64,000 bases of DNA, taken from the NCBI GenBank assembly GCA_023935145.1, contig CM043698.1:149731625-149795624 (forward strand), in the 5' to 3' direction. This DNA comes from Bretschneidera sinensis (taxonomy: Eukaryota > Streptophyta > Magnoliopsida > Brassicales > Akaniaceae). A model generated the notes under the pieces. It did no database searches, was not told where the DNA came from, and saw only the letters and a list, made by a program, of their open reading frames with translations. Positions 45,201 through 56,929 of the stretch are shown one piece after another. The first letter of the stretch is position 1. Each line of letters opens with the position of its first letter. The translations under genes were made by a program, and so were the position numbers.

Positions 45201-45221
45201 ATGAATGGAAATGCTTTCTCT

Positions 45222-45358
45222 ATGAATGTGATAAAGGTAAATTTGGGATTGTGTGGTAGGCGCACGGTCTTGGGTTCGATTCTCTTTTGGATCATATTCG
45301 CGATTTAAGTGAGAGGTCGGCCAGATCCAAAGTGGGCCTGGTTTCTTGGTGTTAAAAA
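45222..45358 (+). mobile_element. SINE-like insertion with 12-bp target-site duplication
   Basis: AATGCTTTCTCT occurs at 45210-45221 and 45359-45370. Between them is a 137-bp sequence with a Pol III B box GGTTCGATTCT at 45273-45283, a weaker A-box region (TGTGGTAGGCGCACGG), and a terminal A-run. Confidence 0.7.
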
Positions 45359-45481
45359 AATGCTTTCTCTCGTAAGAAAATTGAGGAAGAACTCATTATT
45401 GAAATGATATATTTAATAATGAACTTGGTATCAATGTTGCATTAATATATAGTAGTATCATGTGCTGTATACCTGGTGATG

Positions 45482-45748
45482 ATATTTATTCATATTATCC
45501 ATTTATGTACACGATACATGATCTGAAGGCATAAAGACTGCTCCAATTACGGTTGCAGTATGTTATTTGGTATTTATTCATAGTATTCAATTATATATAG
45601 GAGACATGGTCAGAAAGTGTTGAGATTGCTCCACTTACCATTGCAGTCAGTTATGTGACATTTATTCATAGTATCCAGTTATATATAGGATACATGGTCG
45701 GAAGGTGTTGAGATTGCTCCACCTATAACTATAGTTTGTTATATAATA
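45482..45748. repeat. ~88-bp tandem repeat, three units
   Basis: Units starting ATTTATTCATAGTATYCA, with ATATATAGGANACATGGTC and GTTGAGATTGCTCCAC, recur at about 45484 (most diverged), 45572 and 45660. Confidence 0.75.
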
Positions 45749-45826
45749 TCCTGATGATGATACATTTATTATCCTCATTTTCTTCTTCTTTGTGTATCAC
45801 TGCATTTGGGTATCAACCCAGAAAAG

Positions 45827-45962
45827 TTAAATTAAATTGGTTATGAATGTTGAGTAATGTTCTTGATATGCATTGAAGGGGAAAATGTTTTTATATTTCA
45901 ATTTATCTAATATTTAAGATGTGATGAGAATTAAATTGGTTATGAATGTTGAGTAATGTACT
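45827..45962. repeat. Short direct repeat 100 bp apart
   Basis: AATTAAATTGGTTATGAATG followed by TTGAGTAATGT occurs at about 45831 and again at about 45931. Confidence 0.7.
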
Positions 45963-46823
45963 TGTAAGTTGATAATGATGTTTTACTTAAATGCCTTTCA
46001 AGCTTTCGAACAAGCTATAAGTTAATGATTTTGCACTTCTATTGAGTTGATTTAGCTTGAAAAATTTAATTTGGTGACAATTATTTGTTTTTGCTGAACA
46101 AAGAGTTCTAAGTGGATATATGTTATATTTATTTTTGGTTGTGCCTCATTTCCTATGTTATTTATTTTTCCTCTTATGAATATTCATTGTTGGTATTTTA
46201 AGTTCATATTAGTTTCAAAGTTGACGGGTTATTTCTTGATGAAATGATCAGGTTTGAATGAGTTTTAGACGTCTTTTTGATAGCAACATCGTCTTTCTTG
46301 TATAGGTGGTCAAATAAGGCATCACGTCGTCCCGCTATGTTTTCTTTGTATATAAAACAATTTTTGTTGTGTAATTAAAATTATATAGTTTTATTTTGTT
46401 GTGTTTTGAGATATTATATAGTTTTGAGTTTTGGTTTGTAATTAATCCCTTTCTCTTTCTCTTCTTTTTTTCAAGAGAGATGAGATTTGAAAATTTTATT
46501 TTTATGCATGGTGGATCTTGGAAAATAGTATGACATTGTTTTTTAAAAAAAAATTATATTATCAATTGTTTTGGTTAATGCACACCAAATTCAAAAGGGT
46601 AAAATTATGAATTTGGTCGTGACACTTCATATATCACTAATAACAGTATCATGGAATAAATGTCATAGGTAAATATGCCAACTTATCATTGTCTTATATT
46701 TGATGCATCAAATAAAAATACTTGAAAATAGATATTCAAATGGGCAAGTCAGCTGCCATTAACGACTCAAGATCTTGAAGTTAGTGCATCTATCTCCATC
46801 GTAAATGAATAAATGGGTGTCGG

Positions 46824-47000
46824 CCCGATTTCATATGGTGCAATGGTAAAAAATGACTTTTGAAATTACAGTGTTTCCGTAAAGTTTCGGGTTCGATTCT
46901 TGACTCTGCGTTGCACATTTTATGATTTACATCCTCTACAAGATATTAAGATAAAAATTATGAGAATGCTCGTAATGATGTGTTATCCAAAAATAAATAA
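46824..47000 (+). mobile_element. SINE with A and B boxes and a 15-bp target-site duplication
   Basis: A box TGGTGCAATGG (46836-46846) fits the Pol III consensus; B box GGTTCGATTCT (46890-46900) follows at normal spacing. Flanks ATAAATGGGTGTCGG (46809-46823) and ATAAATGAGTGTTGG (47001-47015) match at 13 of 15 positions. The 3' end is an (AAAT)n-type tail. Confidence 0.75.
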
Positions 47001-47164
47001 ATAAATGAGTGTTGGATTTATGGTACAAACTCAATCATAAATTAATCTTATTATATGAGTGACCATCGAGCACTATTGCGATAATTATTTAAGATGATTA
47101 GTGATATATTGTATTAAATTTCTCCGATCCTCTCACAGAGAAATATCAAGAATACTTATTTTTA

Positions 47165-47262
47165 TTTCTTGGCTTCATATTCTTCACCAATTCAGGCCAA
47201 GGTATGTTTTCTCCTTTTCTGAGTCTTTATATTCTGTTGGTTTTATAGTTCAACTGATCATG
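47165..47262 (+). pseudogene. Possible relic of an NLR 5' flank
   Basis: This stretch (TTGGCTTCATATTCTTCACC ... GTATGTTTTCTCC ... TTGGTTTTATAG) resembles 51385-51490, which lies between an NLR pseudogene and a duplicated NLR 3' flank. The shared sequence is noncoding, so it may be a duplicated leader/intron of the NLR family. Confidence 0.35.
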
Positions 47263-48757
47263 TATGATTCTCCTTTAACTTGTTGCATGAACAACTGGTT
47301 ATATACTTATATTTCCTTTTCATGTTTGATTTAAAATGAAATGAGTTATTGTGCTCTTAAAAGATAATAATGAATGACATTGTATAAAAGATCATAAATC
47401 AAACTAAAGTTGGCAATTTCGTTTTCTCTCGTCCGAAATGTTTCGGTTCTGCAAGCATTCAGCGCATTGAACCTCATGTTTCATTTTGCTACATGTTTCG
47501 ATTTATTTTGATCCGTTTTGATATATTTTGATCTGTTATTGTCTGTTTCTGTTGACACTTAACATAATGGTTATTTTATAATTGTAATAGTAGAATGAGG
47601 TGTTTTAGGATTGTAACATTTGATTGGCTACCTTATTCTCCATACTCTTTCAATATTCAAGGGTATTTCATGATTCAAAAATCAAGATTAGGGATTGATT
47701 TGGATGATAAGTATGACCTCCTGTGTTATTTCTTTCTTTTTTTCATTTTATGTTTGAATAGTTATGATTTTATTAAGATTTATGTATGCATATTTATTTA
47801 TATTTTGAAATGTAGGTAATTTGACAAGTATATATTTAAAAATTTCATCAAATCCAAAATGGTGCACTGAAATAAATCAAAACCGAAACATTATGTTCAA
47901 CTAATATAGCAAAAACGAAATGTTATGCAACACGATGATAGAGGCATAACTCGTTGTGTAGTCCATTTAAAAAAAAATACTTCAAAGATGGTTTGTTTGG
48001 GAGAGCTTAAAACCAATGCTTAGTTTTTAAAATTTGTAAAAAAAAATAGTGAAATCAAATCAAACCATATGTTAATTGATACTTAATTGTTATTTAATAA
48101 GGTTTAATGAGTTTGATTTATTTGATTAAGGTTTTTCCAAATTTTAAAAAATAATCACCCGCTTAAAGTCAGTTTTAGTAAATAAATTGATTTCTTTATG
48201 AAAGTTATATTTTTTTTCATTAATTCATAATTTTTGAAACTAACCACTTATTACAAAAATTATTAATTATCTCAAAATAAAAAGAATTAAAAGATTTTAA
48301 TGATGTAGAATTAAAAGTATTGTTATAAATGACAAAAGTAGGAGATATTTCATTCCAAAAAAACTCATATTCTTAAATATGTTAATTGAAAAGTTAATTA
48401 ACTTCGGACTTACAAGTATATTTGAAAAATCTATTTATTAAAGTTTTCATATAGGTAAATAGCTTTTTGAGTTCATATTGAGAAATATTTTCAAGGGGTT
48501 TCTTGAGTAATTTTGACATAAAAATGAGATAAGATATTAAAAAAAAACTAGTTATATGAATATCCTAAAGTTAATAAGGAGTCAGCCAAGATATTATATG
48601 AAAAATGAAAGATTAATTAAGCAATAAAAATATAAATACAATTAGTCACTTAGGTTTGAATTTAAAAGAAAATAATAAAAAATTATATATAGGTATTAGA
48701 AAAACAAATAATGCATGATTTTTTTTTTTTTTTTGCAAAGGTAGATAAGAATAAAAA
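47263..48757. other. AT-rich intergenic region
   Basis: No gene, RNA gene or clear mobile element recognised. Confidence 0.35.
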
Positions 48758-49130
48758 ATTACACCGGTCATCCTTAAATTATAAAGGTTTAGTTTAGGTC
48801 TATAAACTATGAATTGGTACTAAGAATCCTCAAACTTTTAATTAGTTACAATGTTATCCGATAAACTCTATAAATCATTCAAATGTCATCCAACAATTTT
48901 TAAGAATTTTTCACCAACGTGCTATTTTCGGTCGTTTTTCAATTTTTAATAGTAAAAATACAATACATTTTTTGTAATAAATAAATTCTTACTTTTTTTT
49001 TAAAATGCATATCATATTTATCTTTGTATGTGTATAAAAAATTTTGACTAAATTTCTTGTAATATTAAGTTTTAAAAACAATTTTATTGATGAAAAATAC
49101 TTGAAAAAGTTGCATTGAAACAAATTGAAA
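48758..49130. repeat. Probable dispersed repeat fragment
   Basis: The sequence ACCGGTCATCCTTAAATTAT, ...AAACTATGAATTGGTACTAA..., ...CAACGTGCTATTTTCGG resembles a dispersed plant repeat of the transposon-derived kind. Only one copy is in this window, so the call rests on recall. Confidence 0.35.
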
Positions 49131-49239
49131 GTAAATTATATTTAGTGCGGAATTCATAATTGATGAGAAGACACAAGAAAAGCAAAATCTCTATAGTAAA
49201 ATCTAAATTTGATAAAAGTAATCTGAGTAACTGTATCAA

Positions 49240-51197
49240 AGGAATTTGAGATTATTAAGTTGCAAAAACATATTGCTGGTGAATTAAATGAAGATTTATC
49301 AAGATATGGGGATAAACTTAAACGGGCAGCTGTGTTATTAGAAATTTGGAAAAAACAAGTCGGAAGGTATGTGCTAATCTTAGATGATGTGTGGGAGCAG
49401 GATTTTTCTCTCGAGGATATTGGAATCCTTGAGCCAACTTTAATAAGTAAGGGATGCAAGTTAGTTTTGACAACCCATTCGATCGAAGTTGGTCGATTAT
49501 TGGGTTGTGAGATTATCAAAGTTGAGCCTCTTCCAGAAGAAGAGGCATTAAGATTATTCTTAAATAAGTAAAGTTGAAGAAAATTGCTTGTTAGAAAACA
49601 TTAGAGGTGGAAGATATGTAAATCTGCATGATCTTGTAAGAGACATGGCATTACATATCACCTCTGTGAGTCCTAGATTTATGGTAAAAGCTGGTATGCA
49701 GTTGGAGGAGTTACCAAATGAGAAAGAATGGAAATCCAATCTTGGGAAGGCTTCCTTGATGAGGAATTCCATTTCGAGAATTCCTGAAGATATGTCACCA
49801 GAATGTCAGATGCTCTCAACCTTGTTGCTATAATATAATTATCGATTAACAAGGATCCCAGAATCTTTTTTCGCTCACATGCATGGGCTCCAGAACCTTG
49901 ACCTTTCTCGAACTGGTATCGAGGATCTACCCAAGTCCATGTCTGACTTGAGGAATCTAACTGCCCTCACACTTCATGGTTTCCAAAGGTCACATTTGCC
50001 TTCTTTCTCGAAGCTTCAGCAGTTGAAGAAGTTGGAGCTAAGTTAGACCAGTCTTGAAGAGCTTCCTCAAGGTGTGGAAAGGCTGGTAAATCTCAGGTAT
50101 CTTGATCTCAAAAATTCGCCTATAAGAGAGTTGCCTCATGGAATGTTACCAAAACTCTCTCATCTGCAGCACTTGATATTGGTATGGAGAACAAAGAGAT
50201 TAAATGTAAAAGCAGAGGAAGTAGCGGGATTGAGGAAGTTCGAAACATTTCGTGGGGCATTTCATGACCTACTTGGCTTTAACATGTTTGTCAGTTCTGT
50301 GCAGGGTGGAAGAGGACTCAGCAACTACTCTCTTAATGTTTGAAATTCTCTTATTACTTTTCTCCTTTCTTTGAACAAGGATGTAGAAATTGCCAAGCAG
50401 AACATTTCTGGAAATCTCCTTGTGCTGCCTACAAACGTTCAGGGGCTCAGCATTGAAGACTGGCATGATATAAGAAGCTTAAACTGACATTTGGTCGTTT
50501 AAAAATTGCACTGACTTGAGGTATTGTGGCATTCGGAATTGTTAAGAGCTAGAGTGCGTGCTTTCCTTGTATCTTCTTACTATGCCCCACTTCAGAGCCT
50601 TGAGACGCTATCCCTTGCTCGTTTGCAGAAGTTAAATGCACTGTTTAAAACACAAGTTGACTCAACCCCATCAACATCAACGCCCCTGAAACTTGGCATT
50701 TTTTAATGTCTTAAAAGGTTTATACTTTATGAATGTTCAAATATTAAAAAACTGTTCTTGCCTGGGTTGTTGCCTAACCTCCAAAACCTAGAAGAGATTA
50801 GTTTGTGGGAGTGTTCAAAGCTGGTTGAAATAATAGAAACGTCAGCATCAGATGATGATAATCATGAAGAAAGACGCTATAAGGAAGAAGAGAATATTGA
50901 TCATATCAGATTCATTCTTCCTAGATTAAGAAAGCTATATTTGCATGAGCTACCAGAATTGAAGAGAATCTGCAGTACAAATGAAGTAATCGTTTCCGAT
51001 TCTCTTGAAAGCCTTCATGTGAGTGGATGTTCGAAGCTGAAGAGAATGCCTCTGCCTCTTACATTGCTTGACAATGGGCAGCCATCTCCCCGTCTTCCCT
51101 TCTAAAAATCTATGCAAACAGAGACTGGTGGGAATCAGTAGAGTGGGACAGTCCCAAGTTTAAGGATGCCCTTCAACCACTATGTACATTTATTTGA
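49240..51197 (+). pseudogene. CC-NBS-LRR (RPS2/RPS5-like) disease-resistance gene relic
   Basis: NLRs are intracellular immune receptors. Seen in order: an N-terminally truncated NB-ARC with the kinase-2 box RYVLILDDVWE and RNBS-B-like GCKLVLTTHSIEVGRLLGCE; a deletion taking out the rest of the NB-ARC, so the frame stops at 49569; a modified MHD box (NLHDLVRDMA); linker KASLMRNSISRIPEDMSPEC; LRRs (LTRIPESFF, LDLSRTGIEDLPKSM, YLDLKNSPIRELPHGMLPKL, ELKRICS); and the C-terminal WWESVEWDSPKFKDALQPL ending at TGA 51195-51197. The P-loop is absent. Stops interrupt at about 49831, 50044, 50341 and 50705. It cannot make a functional receptor. Confidence 0.85.
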
Positions 51198-51279
51198 GTA
51201 AACCAAAGGAGGGCGACCAAGCCAAAGTTGTCCTGCACTGGTAAATGGTGCTGAACTAAAACCACCACACATACACACA

Positions 51280-51911
51280 ATCATATGTAATAAAAAAAAT
51301 TCAACCTTTTGGGCAGTTTTGATCTTATATATATGGTGGGATTTCTTTTTCTTCTGATGTCAAGGTTAGTTAACTCATAAGCAATTCTTGGTTTCATATT
51401 CTTCTCAAAACCAGTTCAATCAGACGCACAACCCAGGTTTGTTTTCTCCTCCTCTAAGTCCTTAAACTGTTGATTTTATAGGATTTTGTTCTGTTGAGCT
51501 GTTGCCCATTCTTTCAAATTTATACTTTCTAAATGCATTATTTATGTACACAAACAAAAGAGTACAAATTAAGAATAATATTTTAAAATATTAATTAAAT
51601 CAGCATGTGTTGTACGCATGTTGTGCACGTGTGGCGTTGAAGATGAAGTCAATAAAGAAAAAAATCTTTGTTCGCTCTTTCATAGGGGCAATCCCAACTC
51701 TAAGGATGTCCTTCGACCTCAGTTTCAAAGTATGGGTGCGATCATGGAAACATCGAAGCTTAAGGAAATGTTGAACCTCTGTTAAATGGTAATGAACGAA
51801 AACCATCACACAAACACAAACATATTTAATAAATCATTTTTCAACCTTTTGTGCAGTTTTGATCTTATGATGCATGGGATTTTTTCTTCCGATGTCTAGG
51901 TTGATTCAGAA
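51280..51911 (+). pseudogene. Duplicated 3' flank of the NLR family
   Basis: 51686-51911 repeats 51148-51381: both hold a GGRCARTCCCAA..CTAAGGATG NLR-terminus piece, then a CTGNTAAATGGT stretch and TTCAACCTTTTGNGCAGTTT. Between them, 51385-51490 resembles 47165-47262. The pattern suggests that a second NLR copy was lost by deletion. Confidence 0.55.
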
Positions 51912-52302
51912 GCAAATTTCAAAATGGTGAAGTAAAAAAAAAATTAAGTTCAAGTCACTTCTTTGAAACAGATTTGAGATAAGTAGTTGTAGAGGCAGCA
52001 ATCTCTTTTGTAAGGTTGTTTGTTATTCAGAAAATAAAACAATATTAAAGTTAGTTTGGTATCTGAAAAACTAAACAAGTGTAATCGTTGAGATGAGTGA
52101 AATTCAATAGATGACAGAAGGTTATTGAAAAAGTGAATGTAAGTACATTGTCAAACCACTATAATTCTTTGTGTCTCTCTTTCTCTATGTGTTAATAACT
52201 TTTTAATTATTTTTTATTTTGATTTTTGTGCTAATCCTCTGAATCTGATTTTTCAATCATCATTATCTCTTGATAGATTTACTGTTCGAATTGAAAGATG
52301 TC
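51912..52302. other. AT-rich spacer
   Basis: No feature recognised. Confidence 0.3.
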
Positions 52303-52900
52303 TCATGTCCATGTATGGGTCAAGGTGGTAGGATAAACCCCGACAACTCCTTCCCTTCTCATATTCAAAAACCCACTCCCATCAACAATTCTGCCCATCT
52401 TGCAATACCCATCAACCATAGAGCTCCAAGAAACCACGTCTCTCTCCACCATACCCTCAAAAACTCGAACCGCCTCCTCCACTCTCCCCACTTTCAAAAA
52501 CCCACTTATCAACGCATTCGAACAAACTGGGTACCTCCACTCAGTCGGCATCTAGGCATTAACCTCCTCCGCCCGCCCTATTGAACATCCTTGCCTGAAC
52601 AAAACCGGTGATCATCGCCGCATAAGACACCGAGTTCCTCTCAGGAATCATACTAAACAACCCATACGCTTCATCCACATTTCAATCATTTCTTATATAA
52701 GCCGTCATCATATATAGCATGATATGAAACAGTTGTTTTGTATGGCATTTAAGCGAACAAGTCCCTTGCTTTCACAATCTTACCGTTTTGTACATACGCC
52801 GTGCGCATGGCAGTCCAAGAGATGGCGCTTTTGTGGGGGGTTTTCGGTTAAAAATGGACTCAGCTTCTTCGATATCTCCGCTCCTTCCATTTGTTGTAAT
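52303..52900 (-). pseudogene. PPR gene fragment
   Basis: Minus-strand reading gives pentatricopeptide units: GDIEEAESIFN, WTAMRTAYVQNGKIVKARDL, LFSMIPERNSVSYAAMITG, NALISGFLKVGRVEEAVRVF and RDVVSWSSMVDGYCKMGRI. They are spread over more than one frame with stops, and no ends of a protein are seen. The open frame on the opposite strand in the same interval is a shadow. It is a different PPR from the relic at 38650-41139. Confidence 0.75.
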
Positions 52901-52984
52901 CTGGGAGTTGCAGTAAACAAGAAATCTGCTGGTTTGTTGGCGTTTCAGGTTTGGTTCCGGGAGGATCTCGGTGGGGAATTTTAA

Positions 52985-54951
52985 GCATATAAAGTTACAG
53001 CTTTGTTTATACAGCTTTGTTTATACACAAAGGTCTCTAACTTCGTTGTTAAAGTATTAATTCATTTCATTATGCTGTATTGTTGGTAAACCAAATGGAT
53101 TCTTAATGTAATATCTTTTTATTGAAACGATTTTATTTATAAATATAATGATTAATTTGATACAATACTATCATATAGTATTAATATATTATTCATTTAA
53201 TATATTACTCATTTAAAATAGAAGATAAGGAATATCTAATATGTCAATTGAATAAACAACTCACATCAAAATTTCTATTTTAGTTATTTTTACCATTGAA
53301 CTAAAACTTAATCGATAGGGATAGAAACAGGGTGGGATAGAGCGGGGTTGGGTTGGGTCGGGTTTACCTATTCCATCCCCGCCCTCGTCAAGATCACGGA
53401 GAGAGAAATTTCCCTTTCCTTGCCTCCGTCCCTTAAAGTGGGGGGAAATTCTTCCCATCTTCGTTCTCGATGGGAACAGGACCTTATATAGGAAATTTTC
53501 TCCTCCCAAAGTAAACAACATAATAGCATATTTACATATTATAACTACAAAACAAAAATAATATAACAAACCTAAATCACACCATAACTTTAACTTCATA
53601 AATTAATTGCAACAAATTCAAGTTAAAAATTTTAAACATAAAAACAAACCATTATAACAAATAGAAATAAAATTAATGAATCTTAATTGACGATAAACTT
53701 AAATAATATTTTTAAGAATTATATTCGGGACGAGGCTGCAGTGGATACTTATATCCATGCCCTCGCCTCTACCGAGCTTACGAGGAAACGTCATTTCTAT
53801 TCATTAGTTTTAATGTAATATCTTAAAAGATAATGTTGTACATATCATTATTTTCGATCACTTGAAAGTTATATGATAATTTTTAAAAAACAATCACCGA
53901 TAATTTATATATTATCAATTTTGTTTTTAAGTGTATCTTTGCCTTATCTTTAGCATCACATTAGACAATAATATTTCTTTCGCTAAACACAATAAGGGTA
54001 TATAATAAGCAGATCTTACAACTGTCAATCACAACATGTAAAATGCACTTATCTAAAGAAAAGAAAAGCACCCATCAACAATTGAATATCATCTTTCTCG
54101 TATTGTAACCATTATAAGTGGTGATTATAATGTCAAAGGGCCATTGTGGTAATGGTTAATTCTTATTTTATTTTCCCTAAGAATCAAAATCTCAATTATT
54201 ATAACAAAATGGAGTGGTTGTTTATATTTTTTAACAAACAAATCAAGATTATTAAGATTTAAGAGGCCAATTGTCCATATATTTTTTTAAAAAAATTACC
54301 ATTTATAGGGACACATCATCACATGGATGTGGATTCATTGGCCATCAATTAAAAGATAAGGGATTTTGAGATCCAAACCCACTCAACATTTTGTGGTGGC
54401 AACATGTGCACCAAAGTGTGGCTTGATTGGTCAAAAATATGGGTATCAAACCCCTATAATTTAGTTGTTGAGAGCCACAGCTGACACTAGATCCCATATT
54501 TTTATTAACCATTTCTTCTCACCACCCTACATGAGCATGTGACACATGTTTTATAAAATATTCTTTCCAAGCCCCACTTGTCGATCATTTTAAGGTTCAT
54601 GAATTGTTATTGCCAAATATAATTATTAGTAAAATAAAGGATCCAAAAACTATATTACTATAATTTCGCTAGTTTACTGTAATTTATTAGATTACACCAC
54701 TTGATTGTAATCTTTGATTTGCTATTTTCAAGCTCTAATGAGCTCATTTTTAGATGATTTTAGATGTCAAAGTATAACCACCAAAAATTTTAGTAAGATT
54801 GAGGTTCACTCTTCGTTTTAAGAATATTTTGATTTAAATATTTTTGTTGAAATGGGTGAGATAAATCTTTTTTAGTGATTTTGATATGTATTAACATTTG
54901 TGTCTGATTCACATGTGACGTTCACACAGAGTTGATTTAGAGACTTCATTT
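52985..54951. other. Intergenic region with a GC-rich repeat fragment at 53300-53790
   Basis: 53325-53480 has GGGTTGGGTTGGGTCGGG and CCATCCCCGCCC segments, and 53730-53780 has GACGAGGCTGCAGTGGATAC ... CCCTCGCCTC. Such G/C-rich ends around AT-rich cores are typical of non-autonomous plant transposons, but no TSD was found. The rest is AT-rich without recognisable features. Confidence 0.4.
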
Positions 54952-55252
54952 TAGAGTTGGAATCGAGTCGAGCTTTTATTGAGCTATTCGAACTCGATCG
55001 CGGTCAAAGTTTGACTCGATCGAGCTCAAGTATGAAAATTAGGCTCGAATAATTTTTTAAGCCAAGCTTGAATACCTTAAGGTTCGATTGAAAAGACTCT
55101 CGAGCAAATCGATTAGATATTATCGAGTTCTAACTCAATATTTATTCATTAAAATTATAGTTCATGCTCAAATAGACAATACAAACAGTTCGAACTCGAA
55201 TACCTTAGTATTTGAGTTTGATTCAGCTCGAGTCCACCCCTACATGACCTCT
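54952..55252. mobile_element. hAT-like non-autonomous repeat, copy 1
   Basis: Starts TAGAGTTGG and ends CCACCCCTA, with many TCGAGCTCG-type motifs between (GAACTCGATCGCGGTC, CAGCTCGAGTCC). It aligns with the copy at 59696-60059. No matching TSD found. Confidence 0.55.
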
Positions 55253-55787
55253 TATCTCTCAATGTTTTTAAAATAAAAAATATTAAAATATGAATAATTG
55301 TGTAAAATCTAAATGTAATGTTCACACAACATTAATAAAGACTTCATCCTTTATACCCCTTTTATGAAGAAAAAAAAAATCAAAATACCTTATTAAAAAT
55401 TATCATTCATTGATTTTCTATCGAGAAATGTACTTAATTATATAAAACTTTGTTCATGCTCAATTGCTCATGGTCATCCCGGCAACTACTACAAGTCTGT
55501 CTCTCTTTTATTAATTACTTAGAAGGTCAGTTTGGTTAAGATATTGTCTGCTCCTTGTTCTTGATCTGTCATTATCTTCTTTGGGTCACACATGCACTAA
55601 TGCTAGATTTTGCCCCCCGCCCCGTAAAGCTCTTTGATTGCCTACAAAATTGACATCTCACCCATTTGATATCAATTTTATGTTCTTCTTTGTTCGGCAT
55701 TTTTATATTCATTTTTATTCATTTTTTTATGTAGTGCACATGAGCATATGATCGGTGGTTCATTGAATAGCACATGAAATCTTGGCC
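55253..55787. other. Upstream region of the acidic-protein gene
   Basis: Noncoding AT-rich DNA; probably promoter territory towards its right end. Confidence 0.3.
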
Positions 55788-55795
55788 TATAAAAA
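55788..55795 (+). promoter_or_regulatory. TATA box of the acidic-protein gene
   Basis: TATAAAAA in a GGCCTATAAAAAGGCTC context, 233 bp before the start codon. A leader of about 210 nt beginning near 55818 would fit. Confidence 0.55.
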
Positions 55796-56028
55796 GGCTC
55801 ACTTCAAATGGGTAAGTCACTAATACATTTTCTCAAAGCAATTTGTTCTTCCTGAGTTCAATTTGTTACCCTCTTTGTTCTTCATTCTTATTTCTCCTTG
55901 TTACACAAACCCTACTTTCCTTTCGTTTAAGTTATCGTTTGGTTTAATTATAGTTTCAATTGCCAAAAATCAAAAAGATTTTTGAAACAGTTTTCAGTGA
56001 AAGTTAAAACCATTTTGAAAGCTAAAAC

Positions 56029-56556
56029 ATGGCTTCTTTGGTATCCGAAAACTTGGCATGTATCAATGGTGATGCTGATTTCAATGAAATTCAGGCATTG
56101 GAAATCAACAGTGCAATTGTCATGTCCCTGTTAGAAGAATCACTAGTGGAAGAACATAGTGATGAGCAACTAAACAGAGTTATCAGATCATTAGAGGCAG
56201 AGATTAATGCAAGTACAATATTGGAAGGCAATGATTTGTCAATAGAGATTGATGAGTTGCTCAGTGAAGGAGATCAAGAAGATCAATATTCATGCAACAC
56301 AGGACACATGGACGGTCACGATCGATCGGATTCCCAAGATCTTGACTTTCAATGGGTTGATGATATGGAGCCTGTGCCTTCCTCACCAAGTGATGACATG
56401 AATTGGTACATGGAGTCCTATGTAGATGAGATGGATGGTACTGAATTTGGAGAGGTTAATGATTATCCTCAGATAAGTTATGGGATTCCATTAGAGGAAC
56501 AGTACTACAGCTCCTCTCTGTGGCATGAAACTAATGACACACTCATGTACAATTAA
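56029..56556 (+). CDS. Acidic plant protein of unknown function
   Basis: An intact, apparently intronless frame of 175 residues, ATG after GCTAAAAC and TAA at 56554. The protein is strongly acidic (many Asp/Glu, few Lys/Arg) and predicted mostly disordered. Recognisable segments: EIQALEINSAIVMSLLEES near 21-39, RVIRSLEAEI near 51-60, FQWVDDMEPVPSSPSDDMNW near 108-127 and a C-terminus WHETNDTLMYN. The even codon structure and the TATA box upstream support a real gene. The protein has no signal peptide, membrane segment or known domain. An acidic patch with aromatic residues could be an activation or interaction surface, but that is inference. I cannot name the family. Confidence 0.75.
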   Translation: MASLVSENLACINGDADFNEIQALEINSAIVMSLLEESLVEEHSDEQLNRVIRSLEAEINASTILEGNDLSIEIDELLSEGDQEDQYSCNTGHMDGHDRSDSQDLDFQWVDDMEPVPSSPSDDMNWYMESYVDEMDGTEFGEVNDYPQISYGIPLEEQYYSSSLWHETNDTLMYN

Positions 56557-56929
56557 TTCACTTTTGCTTATTGTGTTTTTTTTTTTTATCTTTAAAAATG
56601 TGTAAATTCAAATTTAAGTGCTAAAAGCCTTGAAGGGAAAATTTTAATTTGTAGCTTTTGATGAAATCTATGATTCTGTCTTTGTTTCTCCGATTATGAA
56701 TGCCATCAAGTTCCCAAACCACACCAAATTGTGGTTGATACAGGGATGGTTACAAGTCGAACCGCTAAAAGTTCGGTTTGTGGACTTGATTTGGGTCGGT
56801 TCAATAAAATTTTAAATATAAATTAGAATTTTTTTAAAAATTTATTTTATATAACAAATCAAGTTCAAATTGATAGTCATTCGATTCATTTAACTCACAA
56901 GATTGATTTAATTAATATTATATAAAAAT
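56557..56929. other. 3' flank of the acidic-protein gene
   Basis: Noncoding; a short GGTTCGGTTTGTGG-type stretch near 56770 resembles dispersed repeats. Nothing else recognised. Confidence 0.3.

Noticed and set aside
46836..46900. tRNA gene from the A and B boxes
   Set aside because: No cloverleaf or acceptor stem, and TSDs with an A-rich tail show a SINE.
52724..52984. Plus-strand 86-codon frame
   Set aside because: It is the antisense shadow of the PPR fragment.
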